Of a DNA stretch of 64,000 bases, positions 1-7,277 are shown piece after piece (positions within the stretch are counted from its first letter, which is position 1; the number at the start of each line of letters is the position of its first letter). The DNA is from MGBC131033 sp910585655. Lineage in GTDB: Bacteria; Bacillota; Clostridia; Lachnospirales; Lachnospiraceae. A model generated the notes under the pieces. The model ran no database searches, was not told the origin of the DNA, and worked only from the letters and a program-made list of their open reading frames with translations. A program made the position numbers and the translations under genes. Location of the stretch: the NCBI GenBank assembly GCA_949502025.1, contig CATBCG010000041.1, forward strand, positions 1 through 64,000, read 5' to 3'.

Positions 1-121
1 CCAACATTCACAGAGTTTTATCTGAAAGTATGTGAAAACTAAAGAACCGCCGTATACGGAACCGTACGTACGGTGGTGTGGGAGGTCGGTAGATAAAATA
101 ATTATCTACCTCCTACCCGAT
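1..121 (+). mobile_element. Group II intron, 3' end (domains V and VI)
   Basis: Positions 46-77 fold as a group II intron domain V: a 9-bp lower stem (46-54 with 69-77), a two-base CG bulge at 67-68, and a short upper stem closed by a GAAC-type tetraloop at 59-62. The catalytic triad position reads CGC (48-50), which is usual for bacterial class C introns. A domain VI-like hairpin follows (88-96 pairs with 102-110) and the intron appears to end in CCCGAT at 121. The body and any reverse transcriptase lie left of the window. Class C introns insert just behind rho-independent terminators; that fits the 3' flank here, which is a motif found behind terminators elsewhere in this window. Confidence 0.82.
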
Positions 122-140
122 TATGATAGGAAAGTTCTCC
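122..140 (+). repeat. Terminator-associated motif, copy 1
   Basis: TATGATAGGAAAGTTCTCC starts exactly at the predicted 3' exon boundary of the group II intron. The same 19-mer occurs at 37628-37646, and with one change at 21109-21127. Both of those copies directly follow the T-run of a hairpin terminator. The function is unknown. Confidence 0.75.
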
Positions 141-458
141 TTACGTTTTTTGAAAACGTGTTGTCATGCCGTTAGCCTGTTTTTTCAAAAATCCGGCATC
201 GTATCTACGGGGACAATGTAGCCGGATGAGTGCAAAAAAACATATTAAATAATTGCGCTTTTATTTTATGTAAATATTTCCTGCAAAAAGCAACTATGTT
301 TTTTAAAAGAAAATGCTGGCATCGGAGTTTTTTTCCGTTTATACTATAAGAAAATCATAACTCTGGTTTCAGAGTATTCCTGACTGTGTTCTTTCACAGT
401 AGGAGAGAAATCTGTTATACGGTTAAGAAAGTAAAAATTGAGAAAGTGAGGAAAAAAT
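141..458. other. Intergenic region upstream of the C-glycoside-type cluster
   Basis: No convincing gene. There is a small hairpin at 144-158 (ACGTTTT/AAAACGT) and a looser GCCG/CGGC pairing around 165-200. A TATACT hexamer lies near 343, but I see no good -35 element in front of it. The first gene of the cluster is presumably transcribed from here, possibly under the AraC-type regulator encoded at the end of the cluster. Confidence 0.5.
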
Positions 459-1571
459 ATGAGAAACGGAAAATTACAGGTAGCGGTAATCGGCTGCGGA
501 GGAATTGCAAATTCCAAGCATTTCCCGGCATTGACTTCCCAGGCGGGCAAGTGCGAGATCGTTGCCTTCTGTGATATCATCGTAGAACGTGCCGAAAAGG
601 CGGCGAAGGAATATGGAGTGCCGGATGCCAAAGTATACGAGGATTACCAGGAGCTTCTAAAGGATCCGGAAATTGACGTCGTGCATGTCTGTACGCCGAA
701 CGTAGCGCATTGCCCGATTACAGTAGCAGCCTTTGAGGCAGGTAAGCATGTGCTGTGTGAGAAGCCGATGGCGGCGACGACTGAGGATGCCGAAAAGATG
801 ATGGATGCCTGGAGAAAATCGGGTAAAAAATTTACGATTGGCTATCAGAATCGATTCCGCACCGACGCTCAAATGCTAAAGCGCGCCTGCGAGGAAGGAA
901 AGCTAGGAGAAATCTACTTTGCCAAAGCCCATGCCGTCAGAAGACGCGCCGTGCCGACCTGGGGTGTGTTCCCGGATAAATCCAAGCAGGGAGGCGGACC
1001 GTTGATTGATATTGGAACACATGCCCTGGATATTACCTTGTGGTGTATGGATAATTATAAGCCGGTATCGGTGATGGGTTCCGTATTTGAAAAGCTCGGG
1101 CATCTGCCGGAGGCTGCAGAAGGAAATATGTTTGGACCATGGGATACGAAAACCTATGAAGTAGAGGATTCGGCATTTGGCTTTATTAAAATGGAAGACG
1201 GAGCGACAATTTTCTTAGAATCAGCCTGGGCGTTGAATGTCAAGGATTCAAGAGAAGCCGCTGCTACCTTGTGCGGGACGAAGGCAGGAGCAGAGATGGT
1301 AGGAGGCATGAGCGCTGAGGGTTATGATTTGGTCTTTAATCAGACAACCGGCGGGGTGCTGACGGAGGAGCATATTTCCGATGCTGGAGCAATCGCTTAT
1401 TTTGAAGGCAGCACAGGCGGCACGCCGGAAGTAAAGGAATGTGAACAGTGGTTGAGCGCTATTTTAGAAAACAAGGATCCGTTGGTAAAGCCGGAGCAGG
1501 CGTTTGTCGTTACACAGATTTTGGATAAAATTTATCAGTCTGCCGCAACCGGCAAGGAAGTAAAGCTATAA
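459..1571 (+). CDS. Gfo/Idh/MocA family oxidoreductase, DgpA-like glycoside 3-dehydrogenase
   Basis: A 370-residue NAD(P)-dependent sugar oxidoreductase. The N-terminal Rossmann fold shows GCGGIA at residues 12-17, the family EKP signature at 101-103 (Lys102 is the usual catalytic lysine), and DIGTHALD at 184-191 in the C-terminal dimer domain, with Asp184 and His188 as likely catalytic partners. ATG 459 follows a GTGAGGAAAA ribosome site. In characterised gut C-glycoside systems a member of this family (DgpA) oxidises the 3-OH of the glucosyl group before C-C cleavage. Genes for the two deglycosidase subunit families follow directly, so I infer that role here; the family alone would also allow inositol or other sugar oxidation. 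Confidence 0.85.
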   Translation: MRNGKLQVAVIGCGGIANSKHFPALTSQAGKCEIVAFCDIIVERAEKAAKEYGVPDAKVYEDYQELLKDPEIDVVHVCTPNVAHCPITVAAFEAGKHVLCEKPMAATTEDAEKMMDAWRKSGKKFTIGYQNRFRTDAQMLKRACEEGKLGEIYFAKAHAVRRRAVPTWGVFPDKSKQGGGPLIDIGTHALDITLWCMDNYKPVSVMGSVFEKLGHLPEAAEGNMFGPWDTKTYEVEDSAFGFIKMEDGATIFLESAWALNVKDSREAAATLCGTKAGAEMVGGMSAEGYDLVFNQTTGGVLTEEHISDAGAIAYFEGSTGGTPEVKECEQWLSAILENKDPLVKPEQAFVVTQILDKIYQSAATGKEVKL

Positions 1572-1648
1572 AACGCTTGCAGGAAATTGCAAAAAGTCAA
1601 ATAGGCATGTAGGCATGTATAGTTGGCTCGTTGCATCGCAGGAATAAA

Positions 1649-1683
1649 GCGTCAGGATGTGAAGCGGTAAAGCATCCTGACGC
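1649..1683 (+). promoter_or_regulatory. Intercistronic hairpin between oxidoreductase and TIM-barrel genes
   Basis: GCGTCAGGATG at 1649-1659 pairs perfectly with CATCCTGACGC at 1673-1683 (11 bp). No T-run follows. It is better read as an RNA-processing or stabilising stem that could set different levels for the oxidoreductase and the deglycosidase subunits than as a terminator. Confidence 0.55.
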
Positions 1684-1716
1684 AATAGATAGTAAAAAAA
1701 GAAAAGGAGTGAGGAC

Positions 1717-2766
1717 ATGTCAAAGATCAAAACCTGCGTCAGTTTATACAGTTTGCAGGACGAATATTTAAACGGGCGTATGAGTCTGGGGGATATTATG
1801 CACTTTGTCAAGGATCTGGGAGTGGAGGGAATTGAGATTCTTCCGGATCAGATGTTAAAGGGTGCGCCGGAGCTGTCGGAGGAAACGTTGGCGGAATGGA
1901 AGCGACTGATAGCGGAAACTGGTTTAAAGCCAGTGGCTGCAGATGTTTTTTTGAATACGAATCTTTATAAAAACCGTACTTTAACCCATCGAGAGAGTAT
2001 TGACCTGTTGATTCAGGAAATCAAGCAGGCGGCTCAGTTGGGAATTCATCTTATCCGCCTGGTGTCAATGATACCATACTGGGTAATTCGTCCGTTGCTT
2101 CCATATTGTGAACAGTATGACGTAACGATTGCCCTGGAGGTACATGCGGCAATGGCGTTTGACATTCCGGAGACAATGGCGTTTATTGAAGAGATGAAAG
2201 CTGTTAATTCTCCGTATGTCGGTCTGGTAGTGGATACCGGGATTTTCTGCCGACGTTTTCCGCGGGTCGTACGGGATTATGAAACTTCGGTAGGAACCAG
2301 CCCGGAAATTTTTGATTATATTGATTCCTTATTTGCAGAAGGGAAGGATTTACACCAGGTGCTAAGAGAGTACCAAAAGGAGCATCCAGGGCAGTATCCG
2401 GACGGCTTGTTGGCTGCTATGAAAACGCCGCACGATCAGATGTCGGTGCCGCTTTGCGATGGTTATGAGAATCTGCCGTTTTCCGTTATGGACGACTGTC
2501 TGCCGTATATCAAGCATATTCATTTCAAACTTTTTGAAATGGCAGCAGATGGGATAGAATCCGAGGACGGCGGAATGTCCGAATATTCGATCGACTATAA
2601 GAAACTGTTAGAGTATCTGCAGGAACATCACTATGACGGCTATGTCGCTACAGAATATGAAGGAAACCGCTTTACTCTGTCCGGAAAACCGACAGTAGAA
2701 AAGGAACAGGTAACAGCGCACCAGGCATACATTCAGAAATGTCTGAAAGAGATTCAGGGGGTGTAG
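1717..2766 (+). CDS. Sugar phosphate isomerase/epimerase family TIM barrel, C-glycoside deglycosidase alpha-subunit-like (DgpC type)
   Basis: A 349-residue AP-endonuclease-2/xylose-isomerase-like barrel. Likely metal ligands at the ends of successive strands are Glu141 (in ALEVHA), Asp173 (in VVDTG), His269 or His267 (in KHIHFK) and Glu313 (in ATEYEG), which matches the Glu-Asp-His-Glu set of this fold. The start ATG follows AAAAGGAGTGAGGAC. The next gene encodes the small beta-subunit family, and the alpha and beta genes are only two bases apart, as expected for a heteromeric deglycosidase. Known DgpB-DgpC complexes cleave the C-C bond of 3-oxo C-glucosides such as 3-oxo-puerarin. The actual substrate here cannot be read from sequence. 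Confidence 0.82.
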   Translation: MSKIKTCVSLYSLQDEYLNGRMSLGDIMHFVKDLGVEGIEILPDQMLKGAPELSEETLAEWKRLIAETGLKPVAADVFLNTNLYKNRTLTHRESIDLLIQEIKQAAQLGIHLIRLVSMIPYWVIRPLLPYCEQYDVTIALEVHAAMAFDIPETMAFIEEMKAVNSPYVGLVVDTGIFCRRFPRVVRDYETSVGTSPEIFDYIDSLFAEGKDLHQVLREYQKEHPGQYPDGLLAAMKTPHDQMSVPLCDGYENLPFSVMDDCLPYIKHIHFKLFEMAADGIESEDGGMSEYSIDYKKLLEYLQEHHYDGYVATEYEGNRFTLSGKPTVEKEQVTAHQAYIQKCLKEIQGV

Positions 2767-2768
2767 GA

Positions 2769-3161
2769 ATGTTTGACAATAATGTGTTTATCGAAAATTC
2801 ATGCGTCAATACAGAAGAAGCAGGACAGGTGACAGGTTATGAGCTGCAGACCCATATCACCTATTACCGGGGGATACCGCTTTCGATGATCGAGTACATC
2901 CGGGTGGAGGCAGACGGTATAGAAGCAGCGCCGGAGGCGATCCGGATTTCCGTTGACCAAAAGGATTGGTTTACCTTACCGGAGGTAGAAACCGTAACCA
3001 GTTATAAATGGGAATACGGCGAACCGCTTTATATTCGGGTGCTGCAAGAAGGCGGTCTTGGTAAAGGACATCACAAGGTAAAACTGACCGTTGCAACCCG
3101 CACGGCGTATATTCCGGTGCCATTAGAGGGAATCAAAGAAAGAGAGGTCGTCATAGCATGA
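2769..3161 (+). CDS. C-glycoside deglycosidase beta-subunit domain protein (DgpB/DfgB type)
   Basis: A 130-residue protein, mostly beta strand, resembling the small beta subunit of bacterial C-glycoside deglycosidases (formerly DUF6379). The hallmarks are a short N-terminus (MFDNNVFIENS), a conserved YYRGIPLSMIEYIRV segment, and a C-terminal strand-rich half ending in TAYIPVP. In known complexes this subunit packs on the metal-containing barrel and helps shape the active site. I set the start at ATG 2769, eight bases after AGGGGG and two bases after the previous stop, rather than at an upstream in-frame ATG inside the preceding gene. The call rests on recognition of the family plus its neighbours. 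Confidence 0.8.
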   Translation: MFDNNVFIENSCVNTEEAGQVTGYELQTHITYYRGIPLSMIEYIRVEADGIEAAPEAIRISVDQKDWFTLPEVETVTSYKWEYGEPLYIRVLQEGGLGKGHHKVKLTVATRTAYIPVPLEGIKEREVVIA

Positions 3162-4111
3162 CGGAAAAAGTGTTAGGGCTTTCTTTTGGAAGAAAACAGG
3201 GCAATACGGATATTATGGTAAAAACCGCATTGATGGAATGTAAAAAAGCCGGATATGGGGTGCAGTTTATCCGGGTAGACGATTTGGATATTAAACCATG
3301 TACGGGCTGTATTTCCTGCGTGGTAGGGATGACGACAGGTCGGGGAAAGGGCGGCTGTCCGCTTCAGGATGACTTTGCGATTCTTGACGAGGCGTTGATG
3401 GAATGTGATGCGTTGATCGTAGGATCTCCGACCTATGTTTTGAGCCCGACCGGACGATTTAAAACGGTCTGCGACCGGATCGGACCATCCCACGATATTA
3501 CCTTTCGTAAGGCGACTTATGAGGAAGGGCTAGCGGCAGGGAAGGAAGCCAGTCAGCTTCCGGATGTCAGGAGTTTTAAAAAACGGGTGGGCGCTTTGAT
3601 TTCGGTAGGCGGGGCAATGACGAAAAACTGGCTGGCATTTATGTTGCCGACCATGTATGAAATCACGATGTCCATGGGGATTGATGTGATTGATATGCAC
3701 GAATATCATGGCGCAATGGCATATGAGCATGTACTGGGCAACGAACCGGAGATCGCGCGGATGAAAGAGGTTGGAAGGCACATTGTAGAAGCTCTTCGGG
3801 CAGAAAGCGAGGAAGAACGGGTTCGCTTCCGCGGGGAGGACGAAGGCGTCTGCCCGGTCTGCCATTGCGATATGCTGACAGTAGGAAAGGACAGAATCGG
3901 TGTAGAATGCCCGGTCTGTGGGATTGCAGGCAGGCTTTCTATAGTAGACGGCAGGATAACCGTTGAGTTTTCCGAGGCAGAACAAAAGCGTTCCAGACTG
4001 CATTGGGAAGGGAAGCTCGAACATTCCACGGAGATTAAAACAAAAGCCGTAGGACCCGGGCAGATAGCGGATTTGAAGGAACGGCTTGCAAAATACCAAA
4101 GACTCACATAA
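3158..4111 (+). CDS. Flavodoxin-fold NAD(P)H/FMN reductase with Fe-S-type cysteines and a zinc-ribbon tail
   Basis: A 317-residue cytoplasmic flavoprotein. The N-terminal 200 residues are an NADPH-dependent FMN reductase/iron-sulfur flavoprotein fold, with an FMN phosphate loop around residues 8-20 and a compact cysteine motif C48-x2-C51-x2-C54-x12-C67 that resembles the 4Fe-4S motif of Isf proteins, though with a longer last spacer. SPTYVLSPTG is the flavin-contacting loop. A CxxC...CPVCG zinc ribbon follows near residues 230-255. The start overlaps the previous stop (ATGA), so it is translationally coupled to the deglycosidase genes. It may recycle the oxidoreductase cofactor or reduce the released aglycone; neither role is shown by the sequence. 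Confidence 0.72.
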   Translation: MTEKVLGLSFGRKQGNTDIMVKTALMECKKAGYGVQFIRVDDLDIKPCTGCISCVVGMTTGRGKGGCPLQDDFAILDEALMECDALIVGSPTYVLSPTGRFKTVCDRIGPSHDITFRKATYEEGLAAGKEASQLPDVRSFKKRVGALISVGGAMTKNWLAFMLPTMYEITMSMGIDVIDMHEYHGAMAYEHVLGNEPEIARMKEVGRHIVEALRAESEEERVRFRGEDEGVCPVCHCDMLTVGKDRIGVECPVCGIAGRLSIVDGRITVEFSEAEQKRSRLHWEGKLEHSTEIKTKAVGPGQIADLKERLAKYQRLT

Positions 4112-4169
4112 AATCCTATTATAAGAGAAGTGCAAACAAAAGATCAAAAAAGGAGTGACGCCCACAAAC

Positions 4170-6566
4170 ATGACAGCAACATCAACCAAAAAGGAACCTC
4201 CTGCCAAGTTAGAGCTATTGTCCGGAACCGAGGAGCCTCGTCATGAGCATGCTGAAATCGAGCTGCTCTATGTCGCGGAAGGAACCTGTGACGTTTCCTA
4301 CCGGAAGGAGCAGTATCGGCTGGAGCAGGAGGATGTTCTGCTTATCAATACCGAGCGCGAACATAGTGTTTCTGCGGGAGGGGATTCCCTGATCTGCAAG
4401 CTTTCTTATCCGTACTATGAGATCTGCCGGGAGTTAGAGGAGGATTATCTTCTGTTTCGCTGCAACAGCATAACAGAGCATGGCTTTCAATATGATCGGC
4501 TGAGGAAACAGATTCGGAAGGTACTTTTAGAATATGCCAGCAACAGCAGCAATCAGCAGTACCGTCTGCATGGTCTTTGCCAGTTGCTGCTTTCTTACCT
4601 TTTGGATAATTTCAAAATGACAAGCATCAGTGTAGAAAATAGCAGGGAGTGGGAGGATGACCAGAAGCTGGCTGTGATTAAGGGCTATATCCATGAGCAT
4701 TACCGGGAGGGCGGAAGCTTGTCTGCTCTGGCGGAGCGTCTGTATTTATCTCCATCCTCGTTGTCTCGTTATTTTAAAAAGATGACCGGGGAGGCATTTA
4801 GCAAATACATTCGTAAGCTCCGGCTGCAAAAGGTAGTAGAGCAGCTTGTGACAACAGATTTTTCCGTGACGCATATCGCTATTGAGCAGGGATACAGTAC
4901 ACCCTCTGCATTAAATAAGGACTTTAAGGAATATTTTCATAAAACGCCGAAGGAATACCGGGAGCTATATCAGACAACGGTATTGCCGAGACAGAAAAAG
5001 GAACAGGGGCAGAACCAGAAGCAGCGACTGAAAACGCTTTTGAATATCAAAGAGGAGCAGGAAGCGGCAGAGAAGGATTATGAAGATATTCATGCAGACA
5101 TTTCCAGACAGGAGCCTTATAAAAAATGGGTGACAAGAATTATGAACGTCGGGGAAGCGGTCGTGCTAAAAGACGCGCAAATGCAGGAGCATGTGCTGCT
5201 GTTAAAGCAAAGGCTTCATATAGAATATATTCGGATTTGGTCGTTATTTTCCAAAAACCTGATGATTGTAGGAGAAAAACAGGGAGAATATAACTTCCAT
5301 CAGTTGGACAGTATCCTGGATTTTTGTATCAGTCATGATCTCAAGCTGTTTTTGGATATGGGGCAGAGAACCAATTTGGCGATGTCCAGTGAGAAAAAAT
5401 ATTTGTATAAACGGGAGGAAGGGATTGAGTTCGAGTCGGAAGGGGAATGGATTCGGCTGATGGAGCAGTTTTTCCGACATATCTGGAAACGATACGGAGA
5501 GGATACCATCAGCGGCTGGATTGTGGAATTTACCTTTTTTCTCAATGCAAGACCTTATTATATGGCGGATACGTTCAGCGCTCGTCGGGTGTGGGAATTA
5601 GGCTATCGGATTGTAAAAAAATATATCCCTCATGGAAGAATTGCTGCTCCGGGCTTACTTGCCGGACTGGATCAGGATTTGATGAGCCAGGTACTGGATT
5701 CCTTTTTTGGAACGGATCTTTTGCCGGATATTTTCACCTCTTACAATTTCCCTTATCGTCCGACTGACGAAGAGTATCATTACCAGAAGTTAAATAATGA
5801 TGATTTTCTCAAACGGCAGATTCAGATGATACGGGAGGAATTAGAGCGGCATGGTTATCAGGGAGATTACTATATTACGGATTGGAACAACAGTCTGGCG
5901 AATCGGAATTATCTCCAGGATAGCTGCTACCGGGGAACCTTTTTGCTGAAAAATATTTTGGATAATTATGAGAGCGTGGGCGAAATGGGCATCTGGTATG
6001 CCTCGGATCTGTTGAACTTTTATTATGATTCTACCAGACTGCTTTCCGGAAGCGGAGGACTGGTTTCTAAAGATGGGATTTGTAAGCCAGTATTTTATGC
6101 CTTGCTGTTTATGAGTCATTTAGGGCGTTACCGGATTGCGCAGGGGGAAAATTATATCGTAACAAAGGACAGCGACGAGAAATTGTATCTTTTGGTGTTC
6201 CACAATAAAAGTTTGAATTACCAGTATTATCTTTCAGATGAGGACGCATACAGACCGGACGAGGTAACGCGTCTATTTCAAAATCAGGATAGTTTAAAGC
6301 TGGTCGTTGAGTTAAAAAACTTAAAAGTTGACGGTAGCTATGCCATCCGGGAAAAGATAGTCAACGAAGAGGCGGGAAACGTACTGAACAAGTGGAAAGA
6401 ACTGGGTTTTGATCAGGATTTGAATTATGAGGATATCGAATATTTAAAGCAGATTTCTGTACCGGAGGTAAAAATCGAGCATGTTCAAGTGGAGAAAAAG
6501 CGTCTGCAATTAACGATGGTGCTGGCGCCACATGAAATAAGATGGATAGAAATTACCAAGGACTAA
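4170..6566 (+). CDS. AraC-family regulator fused to a GH39-like pseudo-glycosidase domain
   Basis: About 798 residues with three parts. The N-terminal cupin-like AraC sensor covers about 1-120. A double helix-turn-helix of AraC type spans about 167-266 (SLSALAERLYLSPSSLSRYF, then SVTHIAIEQGYSTPSALNKDF). From about 300 onward there is a GH39-type TIM barrel and beta sandwich. In the barrel, the position expected to read WNEP (acid/base Glu) is EFTFFLN, and the expected TEWN nucleophile is TDWN, so both catalytic glutamates appear to be missing. I infer a sugar-binding sensor rather than an enzyme. ATG 4170 is preferred over GTG 4155 because AGGAG (4151-4155) overlaps the GTG. It probably controls the cluster upstream. 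Confidence 0.8.
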   Translation: MTATSTKKEPPAKLELLSGTEEPRHEHAEIELLYVAEGTCDVSYRKEQYRLEQEDVLLINTEREHSVSAGGDSLICKLSYPYYEICRELEEDYLLFRCNSITEHGFQYDRLRKQIRKVLLEYASNSSNQQYRLHGLCQLLLSYLLDNFKMTSISVENSREWEDDQKLAVIKGYIHEHYREGGSLSALAERLYLSPSSLSRYFKKMTGEAFSKYIRKLRLQKVVEQLVTTDFSVTHIAIEQGYSTPSALNKDFKEYFHKTPKEYRELYQTTVLPRQKKEQGQNQKQRLKTLLNIKEEQEAAEKDYEDIHADISRQEPYKKWVTRIMNVGEAVVLKDAQMQEHVLLLKQRLHIEYIRIWSLFSKNLMIVGEKQGEYNFHQLDSILDFCISHDLKLFLDMGQRTNLAMSSEKKYLYKREEGIEFESEGEWIRLMEQFFRHIWKRYGEDTISGWIVEFTFFLNARPYYMADTFSARRVWELGYRIVKKYIPHGRIAAPGLLAGLDQDLMSQVLDSFFGTDLLPDIFTSYNFPYRPTDEEYHYQKLNNDDFLKRQIQMIREELERHGYQGDYYITDWNNSLANRNYLQDSCYRGTFLLKNILDNYESVGEMGIWYASDLLNFYYDSTRLLSGSGGLVSKDGICKPVFYALLFMSHLGRYRIAQGENYIVTKDSDEKLYLLVFHNKSLNYQYYLSDEDAYRPDEVTRLFQNQDSLKLVVELKNLKVDGSYAIREKIVNEEAGNVLNKWKELGFDQDLNYEDIEYLKQISVPEVKIEHVQVEKKRLQLTMVLAPHEIRWIEITKD

Positions 6567-6573
6567 ATAAGAA

Positions 6574-6607
6574 CCCCGCCTTGCAGGATCCTCCACCTGC
6601 GGCGGGG
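6574..6607. terminator. Hairpin between convergent araC-type and DUF6320 genes
   Basis: CCCCGCC (6574-6580) pairs with GGCGGGG (6601-6607), extended inside by GCAGG/CCTGC. It lies between two converging genes. Read on the minus strand it is followed by a moderately T-rich stretch, so it probably ends the minus-strand operon and perhaps both. Confidence 0.65.
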
Positions 6608-6617
6608 CGTTCCTGCC

Positions 6618-7277
6618 CTAAATATGAGTCCGGCGGATGAGTTCTGCTTTGAGCGCCGAACCTCGAAATAAAATCAAAGCAGATAAAAGGATTGCACTGA
6701 AACTGACGCAGATCACGGAAGGGTATACCATCCACAACATTCCGCAAAGCAGCGGAATCAGAGGGAGAAAGCCTGCAAACACACAGATACCAAGGTACAG
6801 CAGGTAATCGGAGGCGCGCAGCCGCAGCGCCCGCGTGATAGCAGCTACGGCGATCTGCATACAGGGAATAAAACTAGGCAGTACAAAATTGAGCGACCAG
6901 CCGCGAAAACCAGTACGCCAGTCCCATAGAAGGACAAGCACCGATACGACCAGCAGCAGCCAGGCGACAGCCTTTAGCGGATTGCGCCGCTTCCAGAGGG
7001 CGACTCCAATCACCAGCCAGACGCTGGCGAGCCCGGAGGCTACAAATAAAAACCACCATCCTCCTTGCGGGAAGCAATAATTGACGGCGATACATATGGC
7101 TAAAACCACTATGGTAAACAGACCAGCCAGACGCATAGCCAGCCAATAGGGACGGCTTGTTTCTTCAATAGATGGATAAGAGTCCTCTTCCGGAGTACCA
7201 GTCAGTAGGCTCTGGCAGAGCGGACAGCGTTTGCTTGAGCCGGATAACTGTATGCCGCATTTTTCACAGTGGAGCAT
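6618..7277 (-). CDS. DUF6320 zinc-ribbon membrane protein
   Basis: 219 residues. It begins with a zinc ribbon (CEKCG near residue 4 and CPLC near 18), then six to seven hydrophobic helices from about residue 46 to 205. This is the DUF6320 architecture, a family of unknown function. The ATG overlaps the stop of the upstream acyltransferase by one base (TAATG), so the two are translationally coupled. Together with the acyltransferase and the esterase it forms a three-gene unit, which suggests a membrane-linked ester-forming or ester-removing pathway. No substrate can be named. Confidence 0.7.
   Translation of the reverse strand: MLHCEKCGIQLSGSSKRCPLCQSLLTGTPEEDSYPSIEETSRPYWLAMRLAGLFTIVVLAICIAVNYCFPQGGWWFLFVASGLASVWLVIGVALWKRRNPLKAVAWLLLVVSVLVLLWDWRTGFRGWSLNFVLPSFIPCMQIAVAAITRALRLRASDYLLYLGICVFAGFLPLIPLLCGMLWMVYPSVICVSFSAILLSALILFRGSALKAELIRRTHI

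Noticed and set aside
141..180. Catabolite (cre) operator near TGAAAACGTG
   Set aside because: Two invariant positions of the cre consensus do not match.
5447..5767. 106-codon frame inside the AraC-GH39 gene
   Set aside because: Shadow of the real gene in another frame, without ribosome site or recognisable product.
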